Positions 33,461-43,062 of a stretch of DNA of 64,000 nt are shown one piece after another (position 1 is the stretch's first letter; each line of letters opens with the position of its first letter). Source of the stretch: Saprospiraceae bacterium. Lineage in GTDB: Bacteria > Bacteroidota > Bacteroidia > Chitinophagales > Saprospiraceae. The DNA lies in the NCBI GenBank assembly GCA_019638455.1, contig JAHBTU010000002.1, positions 1,212,501 through 1,276,500 on the forward strand. The letters run 5' to 3'. Under the pieces are notes generated by a model that saw only the letters and a program-made list of their open reading frames with translations, was not told the origin of the DNA and made no database searches. A program made the translations under genes and the position numbers.

Positions 33461-36400
33461 ATGAAACAAGTCCGTATGACAAACCGGTTACGCAGACGAC
33501 TACCGGCAATGCCAATAATGCTTGGTCTTTGCCTTTTTGTATGCGATTTCAATGGATTGCAGGCCCAGCAAGGCTTTTTCAACTTCACGCCGCCCAGCCC
33601 ATCCGTCTATCCCGTGCTGCCCTATCCCGATTGTGCGCAGACGCTGGCAGGCGCTGGCGTGATGCCGACGGTCTCCTCAAACATAGGCGCCGTGATTACG
33701 GCATCCGTGTTCGATTCGGTGGCCTCCGGCTTCTCGCCAAACGACCTCTGGACGGCTCCCACGCTCAATCTCATCGTGGTGTGGTATGTGGCCGACAATC
33801 AGGGCCATACGGCCAACTTCACTTTTTCCATTTCTTTTGTGGACAACTCGCCGCCCGTGCTGAACAACACGCCGCCACCCGCCGAGTCGTACGCTTCCAT
33901 CGTGCAGGTGCCGCCGCCGCCCAACGTGACCGCCAATGACTGCACGCCCGTGATGCTTACTTTCGTCCAATCCACGCCGCCCGATACCTGTCTGGCAGGC
34001 ACGTTCACCCGCACTTGGACGGCAAAAGATACTTTCAACAACGTCACCACGTTCACCCAAACCATCACCATCGCGGCTGACGTGCTACCGCCCGTCATCT
34101 CTTTTTTTCCTCAAAACGGCTCCGCGCCTTGCGAGCAATTGGCTACTGCCTATCCTGCTTGGCTGGCGCAACAGATGTCGCTTTTCCAAGCAGCAGATGC
34201 TTCGGGCATCAAGTCGTACACCAACAACGCGCCACCAAGCTTCCCGCCCGGCTGCACCGTGCCGCTCACGGTGGTTTTTCGCGCCACCGACAATTGCAAC
34301 CTGTTTTCCACCACGACGGCTGTCTTTTCCACCTCTGACAACAAACCGCCAACGGTGCTCGCTCCCGCCAAAGACACAGTGGCTTATTGCAGCCCGTCGA
34401 ACAATCACCTTATTCGATTGGGAGACTGGATTCAACAGCGCGGATACAGCAACGTGATAGATTCTTGTAGTGGCCCCGTCACCTACACCATGCGCATAGG
34501 GGGCATGGACAAAGACTCGGCGGGAGTGGTGGCGGAATTTTTGGCTTCGTTTGCCAATGGTTGCGGCACTCAACAAATCGGCAGCCAGACTTACAACAAG
34601 GTGCGCGGAAAAGTATCAGTTGACTTTTTCGCCACAGATGCTTGCGGCAATTCGGCGTTCATCAACCAAGCCACTTTTGGCGCGATAGACACCCTGCCTC
34701 CCGTCATCACCGGCGCCAACACGACCGAACAATGCGGCGGCGGCAACGACAACGCCAATTTGCAGGCATGGATAAACGCGCATGGCAACGCGGTAGTGAC
34801 CGACGACTGTTCTGGCTTCACTTGGACGAATTTTTCCTACGCGACCTCCGATGGACAAAACGGAAACGGCGTGTTCAACGCTGGCCCTTACCCACAGGTG
34901 CAGGCGCACAATTGCGCTTGGTGGACGGATGTAACTTTCCGGGCGACCGACGATTGCGGCAACTCCGCAGCCATCACCTTGCGTTTTCAAATCGTGGACA
35001 CCCAAGCCCCCGCCATAGCGGGTCATCCCGACACCGTGACACTTTCGTGTGCCAACCCGGTGCCGATGCTTTCGCCCGCTTTTGTGACAGACAACTGCGA
35101 CACGAGCATGACAGTCGCCTACACTTTCACTGTCTCGGACTCGCTCTGCCCCGGCTCATATACGATGAACGTGACTTGGTCGGCCACCGATGACTGTGGC
35201 AACACGGGCACGGCGACGCAAAAGGTGCTGGTGCGCGACACGAATGGCCCGGTGTTTACCCTCGTGCCGCCCAACGTCACTTTCCGATGCGATACTTTTA
35301 TGTTGCCCCCATTCCCAACGGCGGGGGTGGATATCACGGCAACCGACCAATGCAGCGGGGTGACGAGCATCGTGGCGCAAGATGTTTCGCAGCAAAACCC
35401 CAACCCGGCCACCTGCGGCCATTACACCTACAACATCATTCGAACCTTCACGGCGACGGATGCTTGCGGCAACACCTCGACCGCCTCGCAGCTCATCTCG
35501 GTGATTGACAACCTCGGCCCGGCACCGGATGGGTTGCTGGACACGACCATGACGTGCGACGCGCAACCCTTCCCCACGCCGCCACCGGCCCCTGTGGATG
35601 CTTGCTCCGGCCCGACCGCGCCGCCGATTTTTGTCAATGATGTCATCTCAAATGGCCCTTGCGACGATGCCTACATCATCATCCGAAATTGGCAGGCAGA
35701 GGACGTGTGCGGCAACACAAGCATTGTTCCGCAAAATATCCATGTGGTGGACACGGTAGCACCCACACTGAGCAACATCCCGCCCGACGTGACGGTGGAG
35801 TGCAATGCCATCCCCGTGCCGCCAGATGCCAGCACTCTCAACGCGACGGACAATTGCGACGAAACAGTGCTCGTGACGATGAACGACACGGAGATTCGCA
35901 ACCCCAACACTGCCGATTGCAACCACTGGACGAACTATCTCATCCGCCGCGAATGGACGGCGACCGACAATTGTGGCAATGCCCGCACCTACACCCAAAA
36001 TATCAGCGTGCAGGACAATACTGGCCCTGTCATTCAGACAGTGCCCTCCGTGACGCTGCCTGCCGCGCCCGGTCTTTGTAGCGCCATGGTAGGCATTCCC
36101 GCACCTATTTCGTTCTACGATGTGTGCACTTCCCAGAAGAGTGCGGTGATGCTGAAAGACACCTCCTTGCTCGTGAACACTTCCGGCGGGCCAAACAACA
36201 CGACCCCGGTGGATACGGTGTTTTTCCAGTGGTCGTCGCCCAATTTTCCGCCCGATATGCCAGCTCTCGACCCCGTGACGCTCAAAATTTTCTTGGACAT
36301 CGCCGATGCGGAAGGGCCGACGGAGTTTTTCAGGGTGTATGGCGAAAATGGCTTTTTGATTGGCCAGACCAATCCCAACAGCCCCCCGGTGCAGTGTGGC

Positions 36401-39400
36401 AACAGCATCACAACTTTTACTATACCCGTGGCGCAATTCAACGACTGGCTCACGGATGGTGAACTGACCCTCACCCTCGCGCCCAACGGCACGGGAAGTG
36501 ATGCCATCAATGCGCTGGCGACTTGCGCGGGTGGGCGCGCGCGGGCCGAGGTCACTTACCAATTTGCCAACCCACAACTGCCCGTCACGTTGCAATTCAG
36601 CCTCGATGGCGACACGCCCATGCCTTACCCTCCGTCGGGACCCTTCACGCTCGACGCGGGCACACACACCGTCACCTATACCGCGATTGATTGTGCTGGC
36701 AACAGCTCGACGGCGACCACTGTCATCGAAGTGGTAGATGTGGAGCCTCCCATCTTGATACCGCCCGCGCCTTCCACCTTTTATGTTGGGCAAAATAACT
36801 GCGCCGCCACCGTGACGCTGCCATTCCCGGCTATCAGCGACAATTGCGACGTGTCGGGAAAAATCGTGCAGTCGTCCGCGAGCCTGCCTGTTATTTTTGA
36901 AAATGACCCCAACGCGGGCCTTATCCCCAAAGATATTTTTCTGACGATTACGGGGCTTGTGCCCAATGCGATTTCAAATGGAACACTCACCATTCGGCAC
37001 AGGGGCGACAACGACAATGCGCCGGGAGGGGAGTTTTTCCGTGTGTTTGACGAAGGCAACAACTTTTTGTCCATCACCTCTTCGGGCACTACGGTGGGTC
37101 AATGCTCGCTTTTCCACGAAACAGTCATCAATGTCACGGCCAATCAAATCAATGCTTGGGCGGCAGGCAACGGCACGACTTCCATCAAACTGGAAGCCAA
37201 CGACGACGCGGGGAATTTTACCGACTTCATTGACCCTTGCGACGCGCTGTTGCCCGACATGACCGATGGCGTGAGTCGAGTGCAGGCCGTCTTGGAGTAT
37301 AGTTTTGCCGTGGTCGCTTACGAAATCCGCAACAGCAATGACGAACTGGTGCGCTTCGGCACACTCATCGGCAACCAAACAACCGACACCTTGCCCCCCG
37401 GAACCTACACAGTGAAGTATCGGACAAACGATGCCAGCGGCCTCGAAGGGATGGCCAGCTTTAGCATTATGGTGCTTGACACGGTGCGGCCAGTCGCAGT
37501 GTGTCAATCGCTCACGATTCAGGTAAATCCCTCTGGTTTGCCCAACGACACTTACATCCTGCAACCTTCCGAAGTGGACAATGGCAGTTGGGACAACTGC
37601 TCTGGCACCGCGCTGAGTTTTCAGCTTTCCCAGACGGATTTTGTATGCAGTCAAGCAGGCAACAACTTCAACGTGACGATGACAGTGACCGATGCGGCAG
37701 GCAATTCCTCCTCTTGTTCTGCGCTTGTGAGCGTGATAACCACCATTTTACAGCCAACCTACGACCCAGTGTGTGAAGGGGGCACGTTGCGCCTGTATGC
37801 CAATCCGCCCACCACCGCTTCCACTTATTCGTGGAGTGGCCCCAACGGGTTTTCCTCCAACCTCCAAAACCCCACATTGCCCGCGCTGATACAAAGTCAG
37901 GGAACTTATTGTGTCACCGTGACAGGGTTGACCGGCTGCACCGCCACGGGTTGCGTCACCGCCATGCTGGTGACCTTGCCCGACCAACCCATCATATCGG
38001 CCAACAAGGTTTCTTTCTGTGCGGGGGAAAACATCGTGCTGGCCACGCCGACCTATGCAGGGCAAAACGTGAGTTATCAGTGGTTTTTGGATACCCTGCC
38101 CGGTGGCCCTGTCTTGCTCGGCACCACCATGCAGCCCATTTTCACCATCTCGCAGCCAGCGGTGGGTGCTTATCGCTATTTTGTTCGGGTGTCGGCAGAC
38201 AACTGCGTGTCGGTCAATTCCAACCTGCTCACCGCTACCGTATATCCCATTCCGCCCGCAGCCGTCAATCCGAACGCCATCAACCTTTGCCAGTGCGAGC
38301 CGCTCACCCTGAACTCCACGACACCGCCTCAGCCCGGGCTGACTTACGCTTGGACTGGCCCTAGCGGATACAATAGCGACGCGCAAAGCCCGCTGGTGAC
38401 TAATTGCGCCAACCCAAGCATTCACACGGGGATTTACACCTTGATAACCCAGCAGAACAATTGTTTCTCCGCGCCCGTCACGGTGAGCGTGAATGTGGGT
38501 GAAAAACCCGCCACACCTCTACTCACGGGCGCCACCAAAGTGTGCGTGGGCGCCACTGTCACGCTGATTTGCACCGAAATACAAAATGTGGACTACTACG
38601 AGTGGCAATCGCCCAGCTTCCTCAATTTCACCACTCAAATCAATTCCCTCGTCCTCAACGACGTGATGGTGGCGGATTCGGGTGTCTGGCGCGTGCGGGT
38701 GTTCAAGCAAGGTTGCTTTTCCGACTGGTCGGCGCCCATACTCGTGGAAGTGGAAGAATACCCAACAGTGGTGGCCAGCGCCAACACCCCGCTTTGTCAG
38801 GGCGGTCCGTTGCAATTGTCAGCCAGTTCGAATATCCCATTGCCTGCGGACAATTGGGCGTGGTACGGGCCGGGCGGCTGGACGTTTTTCGGGCAGCCCA
38901 ACGCGACCCGCAACCCTGCTGTGGCAGGCACCTACATGGTAATCGGGCGCACCAAATTTGGATGCCCCGACACGTCGTTCGTGAATGTGACGGTGATAGA
39001 CCCACCCGTGATTACTTCTGTCACACATACTGCCCCGGTCTGCGCGGATGGTTCGAGCGCGGTGCTGCAAGCAGTGATTTTTTCGGACAATCCGCCGCTC
39101 ACATACAGCTGGACAGGGCCGGGCGGATTCATGAGCAGTGCCCCCATGCCAGTGATACCCGGCATCACAGCAGCGCAAAACGGCACCTACAATCTCGTGG
39201 TGACGGATGCTTTTGGCTGCGTGTCGGCCATGAAATCCACGACGGTCAGCATTCAAGACCCACCTATCACGCCCATTTTGGCCGTGACCCCTCCAGTAGT
39301 GTGCGCGGGCGCGGACGTGACCATCTCCATCACGAACGCCAATCAATACCCGCCCACCACTACCATCTACACTTGGTTCAAACCCAATGGCGATACGTCC

Positions 39401-41416
39401 ACCACACAGCCGTTTATCATCATACCCAGCGTGCAAACGCCCGCCAATGGCAACTACTTCAACTTGGTGACGGTGACAGGCTGCATCTCGGACACCTCCG
39501 CCCCCGTCAATCTGGTCGTGAACCCCATTCCGAACTCGCCCGTCGTCACGGCCAACACACCCCTTTGCGAGGGCGACACGTTGAAACTAAGCACCCCGCT
39601 CGTGTTCAACGCCACCTACTCTTGGTCGGGGCCGGCCGGCACGGTGTTCATACCGAGCGCAAATGTGCGCAACCCCATCATCCCAAACATCAACGCCAAC
39701 CACGCGGGCAACTATGCCGTGACCATCACTGTCAATGGCTGCTCCGCAAGCGGGGAAGGGGTCAACGTGCAAGTCATCCCGCGCCCCAAACAGCCGATTA
39801 TCAAGACACCCATTCAGGATGTCTGTCTCGACCAAGCAGGTGCCATCTTGACCATACAAGTCACGGATTCCTCGCAAGTGCCGGGCGCGCAATATACTTG
39901 GTACTACGCCCCCACGCAGACCGTATTGAGTGGCCCCGGGTTCCCCATTGCCTACCAAACCACCGATTTTAGCAATTTCAATCACGGGCTTAACGGCTTT
40001 TACGTGATAGCCAGCAAAGACGGCTGCAGCTCGCTGCCCTCGGCTACGGCACAGGTCAGGTTCGACACCATTCCCAACATCAACCCCTTGGCAGGTCAGG
40101 ACATGGATGCCTGCGCCTCGGCGCCCATTCAACTGAACGCCTCGAACCCCACGCCAGCCACTGGCTTTTGGACCCAGCTGACCACCTTCCCCGGCATATT
40201 CGACAACGCGAGCAGCCCCACTGCCAAATTGACTGGGGTGGTTCCGGGTGTCATCTATCAACTGCAATGGACACTTTCCAACGGTGGCTGTAAAAATTAC
40301 GCGAACGACACCGTTTTCATAAAAACATTTGCGCCGGAAACGGCCACAGTGATAGACAGCGTGATTCAGGTGTGCTACGCCACCACCGTCCAATTGAACG
40401 CCGTGCAAGGGATAAATGTGGATGGCTACTGGACGCAGCCACCCGGTCAGGAGATGCTCACAGGATTCCACATCGTGGACCCGCTCGACCCTAAAACGGA
40501 AGTGGATAGCCTTGCCGACGGCAACACCAACATCCTTTATTTCTGGAATCTCGACAATGGTGCCTGCGGCATTTCGACCGCCACCGTGACCATTCGCAAC
40601 TTCGGCTCAAGAGCCGACGGGGGCGCCGACCAAGTGCTGTGCAGGAATGACTCTTGCACCACGCTCATCGCTCAACAGCCCCCCACGGGCGAATCGGGGC
40701 TTTGGTATAGCAACGACCCAACTTTGGTCTTTTCAAACCCGACCAGCCACATCACCTCCGTCTGCAACCTAAAACGAGGGGCCAACACGGTCATCTGGAT
40801 GACCAACAATGGCTTCTGCGGCCCACAATCGTACGACACCGTGCAGATTGTGTATGACTTGCAGCCCACAGCAGTGCCCGACGAATACAGTATTGACTTC
40901 GGAACCGTTTTCAACTTCAACGTCTTGCTAAACGACATTTTGCCCCAGCAATACAGCGTCACGGTGGAACAGCCCCCGTCGGGCGGACAATTGACCGAAC
41001 TGGCGCCAGGCCTTTTCACCTATCGCCCCAATGTGAATTTCGTGGGGGAAGACTTGATGATTTACAAGGTGTGCAACTTAGTGTGCCCCACCGCAACGTG
41101 CAGCACGGCCATCGTCAGGCTCAATGTGGGCACCATTGACGAGTGCCCCATCTTCAACGTCATCACCCCCAATGACGACAGCGTGAACGACTTCCTCTTC
41201 ATCCCTTGCATTGACACCGGAGAGACCGCCGACAACGAGGTCACGATATTCAACCAATGGGGCGACGTGGTGTATCACGCACAACCTTACGACAACAACA
41301 ACCCGTGGAGAGGCCAATACAAAGGCCAAGAACTCCCGGTCGGAACCTATTTCTACGTCATCAAATTCAACGGGCAAGCCAAACCCAAAGCAGGCTTTTT
41401 GCAACTGCAACGATGA
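33461..41416 (+). CDS. Giant T9SS-exported adhesin with HYR/Ig-like domains
   Basis: A 2651-residue protein with a signal peptide (PAMPIMLGLCLFVCDFNGLQAQ). Residues about 50-1380 hold many HYR-type modules with the theme (F)TATDxCGN preceded by DTxxP(P/V)xI. A pair of longer modules carries EFFRVYGENGF and EFFRVFDEGNNF. Residues about 1420-2450 hold Ig/PKD-like repeats (TYSWSGPNGFSS..., AWTGPSGYNS). The C-terminus has the type-B T9SS domain: NVITPNDDSVNDFLFIPCI, EVTIFNQWGDVVY, GTYFYVIKF. It would be secreted by T9SS and anchored to the surface, probably moved by SprB-like gliding machinery or used for attachment. A PorP/SprF protein follows 547 bp downstream, as in sprB-sprF pairs. Confidence 0.9.
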   Translation: MKQVRMTNRLRRRLPAMPIMLGLCLFVCDFNGLQAQQGFFNFTPPSPSVYPVLPYPDCAQTLAGAGVMPTVSSNIGAVITASVFDSVASGFSPNDLWTAPTLNLIVVWYVADNQGHTANFTFSISFVDNSPPVLNNTPPPAESYASIVQVPPPPNVTANDCTPVMLTFVQSTPPDTCLAGTFTRTWTAKDTFNNVTTFTQTITIAADVLPPVISFFPQNGSAPCEQLATAYPAWLAQQMSLFQAADASGIKSYTNNAPPSFPPGCTVPLTVVFRATDNCNLFSTTTAVFSTSDNKPPTVLAPAKDTVAYCSPSNNHLIRLGDWIQQRGYSNVIDSCSGPVTYTMRIGGMDKDSAGVVAEFLASFANGCGTQQIGSQTYNKVRGKVSVDFFATDACGNSAFINQATFGAIDTLPPVITGANTTEQCGGGNDNANLQAWINAHGNAVVTDDCSGFTWTNFSYATSDGQNGNGVFNAGPYPQVQAHNCAWWTDVTFRATDDCGNSAAITLRFQIVDTQAPAIAGHPDTVTLSCANPVPMLSPAFVTDNCDTSMTVAYTFTVSDSLCPGSYTMNVTWSATDDCGNTGTATQKVLVRDTNGPVFTLVPPNVTFRCDTFMLPPFPTAGVDITATDQCSGVTSIVAQDVSQQNPNPATCGHYTYNIIRTFTATDACGNTSTASQLISVIDNLGPAPDGLLDTTMTCDAQPFPTPPPAPVDACSGPTAPPIFVNDVISNGPCDDAYIIIRNWQAEDVCGNTSIVPQNIHVVDTVAPTLSNIPPDVTVECNAIPVPPDASTLNATDNCDETVLVTMNDTEIRNPNTADCNHWTNYLIRREWTATDNCGNARTYTQNISVQDNTGPVIQTVPSVTLPAAPGLCSAMVGIPAPISFYDVCTSQKSAVMLKDTSLLVNTSGGPNNTTPVDTVFFQWSSPNFPPDMPALDPVTLKIFLDIADAEGPTEFFRVYGENGFLIGQTNPNSPPVQCGNSITTFTIPVAQFNDWLTDGELTLTLAPNGTGSDAINALATCAGGRARAEVTYQFANPQLPVTLQFSLDGDTPMPYPPSGPFTLDAGTHTVTYTAIDCAGNSSTATTVIEVVDVEPPILIPPAPSTFYVGQNNCAATVTLPFPAISDNCDVSGKIVQSSASLPVIFENDPNAGLIPKDIFLTITGLVPNAISNGTLTIRHRGDNDNAPGGEFFRVFDEGNNFLSITSSGTTVGQCSLFHETVINVTANQINAWAAGNGTTSIKLEANDDAGNFTDFIDPCDALLPDMTDGVSRVQAVLEYSFAVVAYEIRNSNDELVRFGTLIGNQTTDTLPPGTYTVKYRTNDASGLEGMASFSIMVLDTVRPVAVCQSLTIQVNPSGLPNDTYILQPSEVDNGSWDNCSGTALSFQLSQTDFVCSQAGNNFNVTMTVTDAAGNSSSCSALVSVITTILQPTYDPVCEGGTLRLYANPPTTASTYSWSGPNGFSSNLQNPTLPALIQSQGTYCVTVTGLTGCTATGCVTAMLVTLPDQPIISANKVSFCAGENIVLATPTYAGQNVSYQWFLDTLPGGPVLLGTTMQPIFTISQPAVGAYRYFVRVSADNCVSVNSNLLTATVYPIPPAAVNPNAINLCQCEPLTLNSTTPPQPGLTYAWTGPSGYNSDAQSPLVTNCANPSIHTGIYTLITQQNNCFSAPVTVSVNVGEKPATPLLTGATKVCVGATVTLICTEIQNVDYYEWQSPSFLNFTTQINSLVLNDVMVADSGVWRVRVFKQGCFSDWSAPILVEVEEYPTVVASANTPLCQGGPLQLSASSNIPLPADNWAWYGPGGWTFFGQPNATRNPAVAGTYMVIGRTKFGCPDTSFVNVTVIDPPVITSVTHTAPVCADGSSAVLQAVIFSDNPPLTYSWTGPGGFMSSAPMPVIPGITAAQNGTYNLVVTDAFGCVSAMKSTTVSIQDPPITPILAVTPPVVCAGADVTISITNANQYPPTTTIYTWFKPNGDTSTTQPFIIIPSVQTPANGNYFNLVTVTGCISDTSAPVNLVVNPIPNSPVVTANTPLCEGDTLKLSTPLVFNATYSWSGPAGTVFIPSANVRNPIIPNINANHAGNYAVTITVNGCSASGEGVNVQVIPRPKQPIIKTPIQDVCLDQAGAILTIQVTDSSQVPGAQYTWYYAPTQTVLSGPGFPIAYQTTDFSNFNHGLNGFYVIASKDGCSSLPSATAQVRFDTIPNINPLAGQDMDACASAPIQLNASNPTPATGFWTQLTTFPGIFDNASSPTAKLTGVVPGVIYQLQWTLSNGGCKNYANDTVFIKTFAPETATVIDSVIQVCYATTVQLNAVQGINVDGYWTQPPGQEMLTGFHIVDPLDPKTEVDSLADGNTNILYFWNLDNGACGISTATVTIRNFGSRADGGADQVLCRNDSCTTLIAQQPPTGESGLWYSNDPTLVFSNPTSHITSVCNLKRGANTVIWMTNNGFCGPQSYDTVQIVYDLQPTAVPDEYSIDFGTVFNFNVLLNDILPQQYSVTVEQPPSGGQLTELAPGLFTYRPNVNFVGEDLMIYKVCNLVCPTATCSTAIVRLNVGTIDECPIFNVITPNDDSVNDFLFIPCIDTGETADNEVTIFNQWGDVVYHAQPYDNNNPWRGQYKGQELPVGTYFYVIKFNGQAKPKAGFLQLQR

Positions 41417-41601
41417 ACGGAATGTGGGAGCGTCCCCATATTTTACCACAAAGACCCGAAGACCCAAAGATTTTAAAATCAACCTCTTGTAGCCCTTGCG
41501 ACTTTGTGGCAACATTGATAAACTTGGTCAATGGCGTATTAACCCAAACAATAATCAGTGGCCTAAAAGACTATGATGCGTCAATAGGCACCTCAAAGCC
41601 C

Positions 41602-41943
41602 CAATCGAACCAATCGAACCAATCGAACCAATCGAACCAATCGGCCCAATCGAGCCAATCGTCCCAATCGTCCCAATCGTCCCAATCGTCCCAATCGAAT
41701 CAATCGAATCAATCGAACCAATCGAGCCAATCGAACCAATCGAGCCAATCGAATCAATCGAATCAATCGTCCCAATCGAACCAATCAAATCAATCGTTCC
41801 AATCGAACCAATCGTCCCAATCGTCCCAATCGTCCCAATCGTCCCAATCGAACCAATCGAACCAATCGAACCAATCGAACCAATCGAACCAATCGAACCA
41901 ATCGAACCAATCGAACCAATCGAACCAATCGAACCAATCGAAT
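41602..41943 (+). repeat. Minisatellite of 38 nine-base units
   Basis: 342 bp of CAATCGAAC and its variants (CAATCGTCC, CAATCGAGC, CAATCGAAT and others), exactly 38 units with no change of length. The array starts 185 bp after the giant gene ends and stops 20 bp before the PorP/SprF start. The array has a long open frame on both strands only because the unit is 9 bp. The region 41417-41601 holds no gene; it contains a degenerate CACAAAG inverted repeat at about 41445-41510. Confidence 0.95.
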
Positions 41944-41963
41944 AACCCTACCTTCGTCCAGTC

Positions 41964-42917
41964 ATGAAAAAAAATTGCCTACTATGGGTGTTGTCATTTG
42001 TCTGCCTAACTGTGGAAGCCCAGCAAGAGCCACAGCTGACGCAGTTCATGTTCAATAAAATGGCTTACAATCCCGCCTATGCAGGCACGTTTGAATCGCC
42101 CACGCTGGCGGCTATTTACCGCAAACAATGGATAGGGCTGGATGGCGCGCCGGAGACACAAGTGCTGTCGTACACGCAGCGGGCGCTCAACAATCGCATC
42201 GGGCTAGGTGGCACCCTGACGCGCCATGTCGTTGGCATCAGCCGCAGCATCACGCTGGATGTCCCCTACGCCTACCACATACCCGTCAAACGCGGCACCA
42301 TCAGCGCAGCGGTTCAGTTCAACGTGCGGCATCTATATCAAAACTGGGCCGACGAGCGCCTGCGCCCCTCGCAAATGCTCGACAACGCCATTCCCACCGA
42401 AGCGCAGAGCAAATACTTGGTCAATTTTGGCACCGGAATTTTTTACTCCGGCACCTACTGGTTCGCAGGATTGGCCGCCCCCCGATTGTTGAACAACAAC
42501 ATTGACTTTCTCGATTTCGACGAGGAAATGAGCCGCGAGGTGCAGCACATTTACGGTATGCTCGGCACCAGTTTTTACATCAACAAAGACTTGGAGTTCA
42601 CGCCGCAGGCATTGCTGAAATACGCCATCGGGGCGCCTTTCGACATGGATGTGAACACGAGCATCATGTGGAAGAGAAAATTCTACGGTGGGTTGGGGTA
42701 TCGGCTCGGCGGCGATACCAACGGAGTGGGGGAGAGCGTTGATGTGATGTTCGGGCTGCAAGCCACCGAAAACCTGTTCTTCTGTTTCTCTTACGACATT
42801 GGCCTAACCCGGCTGCGGCGCTACAACAGCGGCTCCATCGAGGCTACCGTTCGTTGGTGGTTCAACCCACCCGCACAGGTAGAGGGCGGTCAAATCGAGA
42901 CAGGTCGCCCGTGGTAG
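41964..42917 (+). CDS. PorP/SprF-family outer-membrane protein
   Basis: A 317-residue protein with a signal peptide (NCLLWVLSFVCLTVEAQ). The opening EPQLTQFMFNKMAYNPAYAG is the signature of PorP/SprF proteins, and the rest forms a beta barrel with alternating strands (FYGGLGYRLGGDT near the end). In Flavobacteria SprF is needed to move or attach SprB on the surface. Here it follows a giant adhesin and precedes an OmpA/PD40 gene, the usual context. Its upstream region is filled by the 9-bp minisatellite, so repeat number could affect expression. Confidence 0.9.
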   Translation: MKKNCLLWVLSFVCLTVEAQQEPQLTQFMFNKMAYNPAYAGTFESPTLAAIYRKQWIGLDGAPETQVLSYTQRALNNRIGLGGTLTRHVVGISRSITLDVPYAYHIPVKRGTISAAVQFNVRHLYQNWADERLRPSQMLDNAIPTEAQSKYLVNFGTGIFYSGTYWFAGLAAPRLLNNNIDFLDFDEEMSREVQHIYGMLGTSFYINKDLEFTPQALLKYAIGAPFDMDVNTSIMWKRKFYGGLGYRLGGDTNGVGESVDVMFGLQATENLFFCFSYDIGLTRLRRYNSGSIEATVRWWFNPPAQVEGGQIETGRPW

Positions 42918-42965
42918 GCATTGGCTTACACCCCGCGCTGCCATGTTTTCAACACTGTTGAAGGC

Positions 42966-43025
42966 GCTCCGTTCAAAATCGCGGGCATCAATCACGAGCA
43001 TTTGATAAGTCTTGATGAATCAAGG
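42966..43025 (-). repeat. Dispersed repeat, copy 4 (divergent)
   Basis: On the minus strand: CCTTGATTCATCAAGACT ... GTGATTGATGCC ... GATTTTGAACGGAGCGCC. It shares the end landmarks of the other copies and lies between the PorP/SprF and OmpA genes. Confidence 0.45.
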
Positions 43026-43062
43026 TATGAGTTTCAATTTTTTTCACAAACCAATGTTTGAT

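Noticed and set aside
41602..41943. CRISPR array
   Set aside because: The units are 9 bp in direct tandem with no spacers, and there are no cas genes.
41555..41967. Long open frames across the 9-bp array encoding QSN-rich (plus strand) or SIG-rich (minus strand) proteins
   Set aside because: The unit length is a multiple of three, so frames stay open on both strands without selection. Neither has a credible start or domain.
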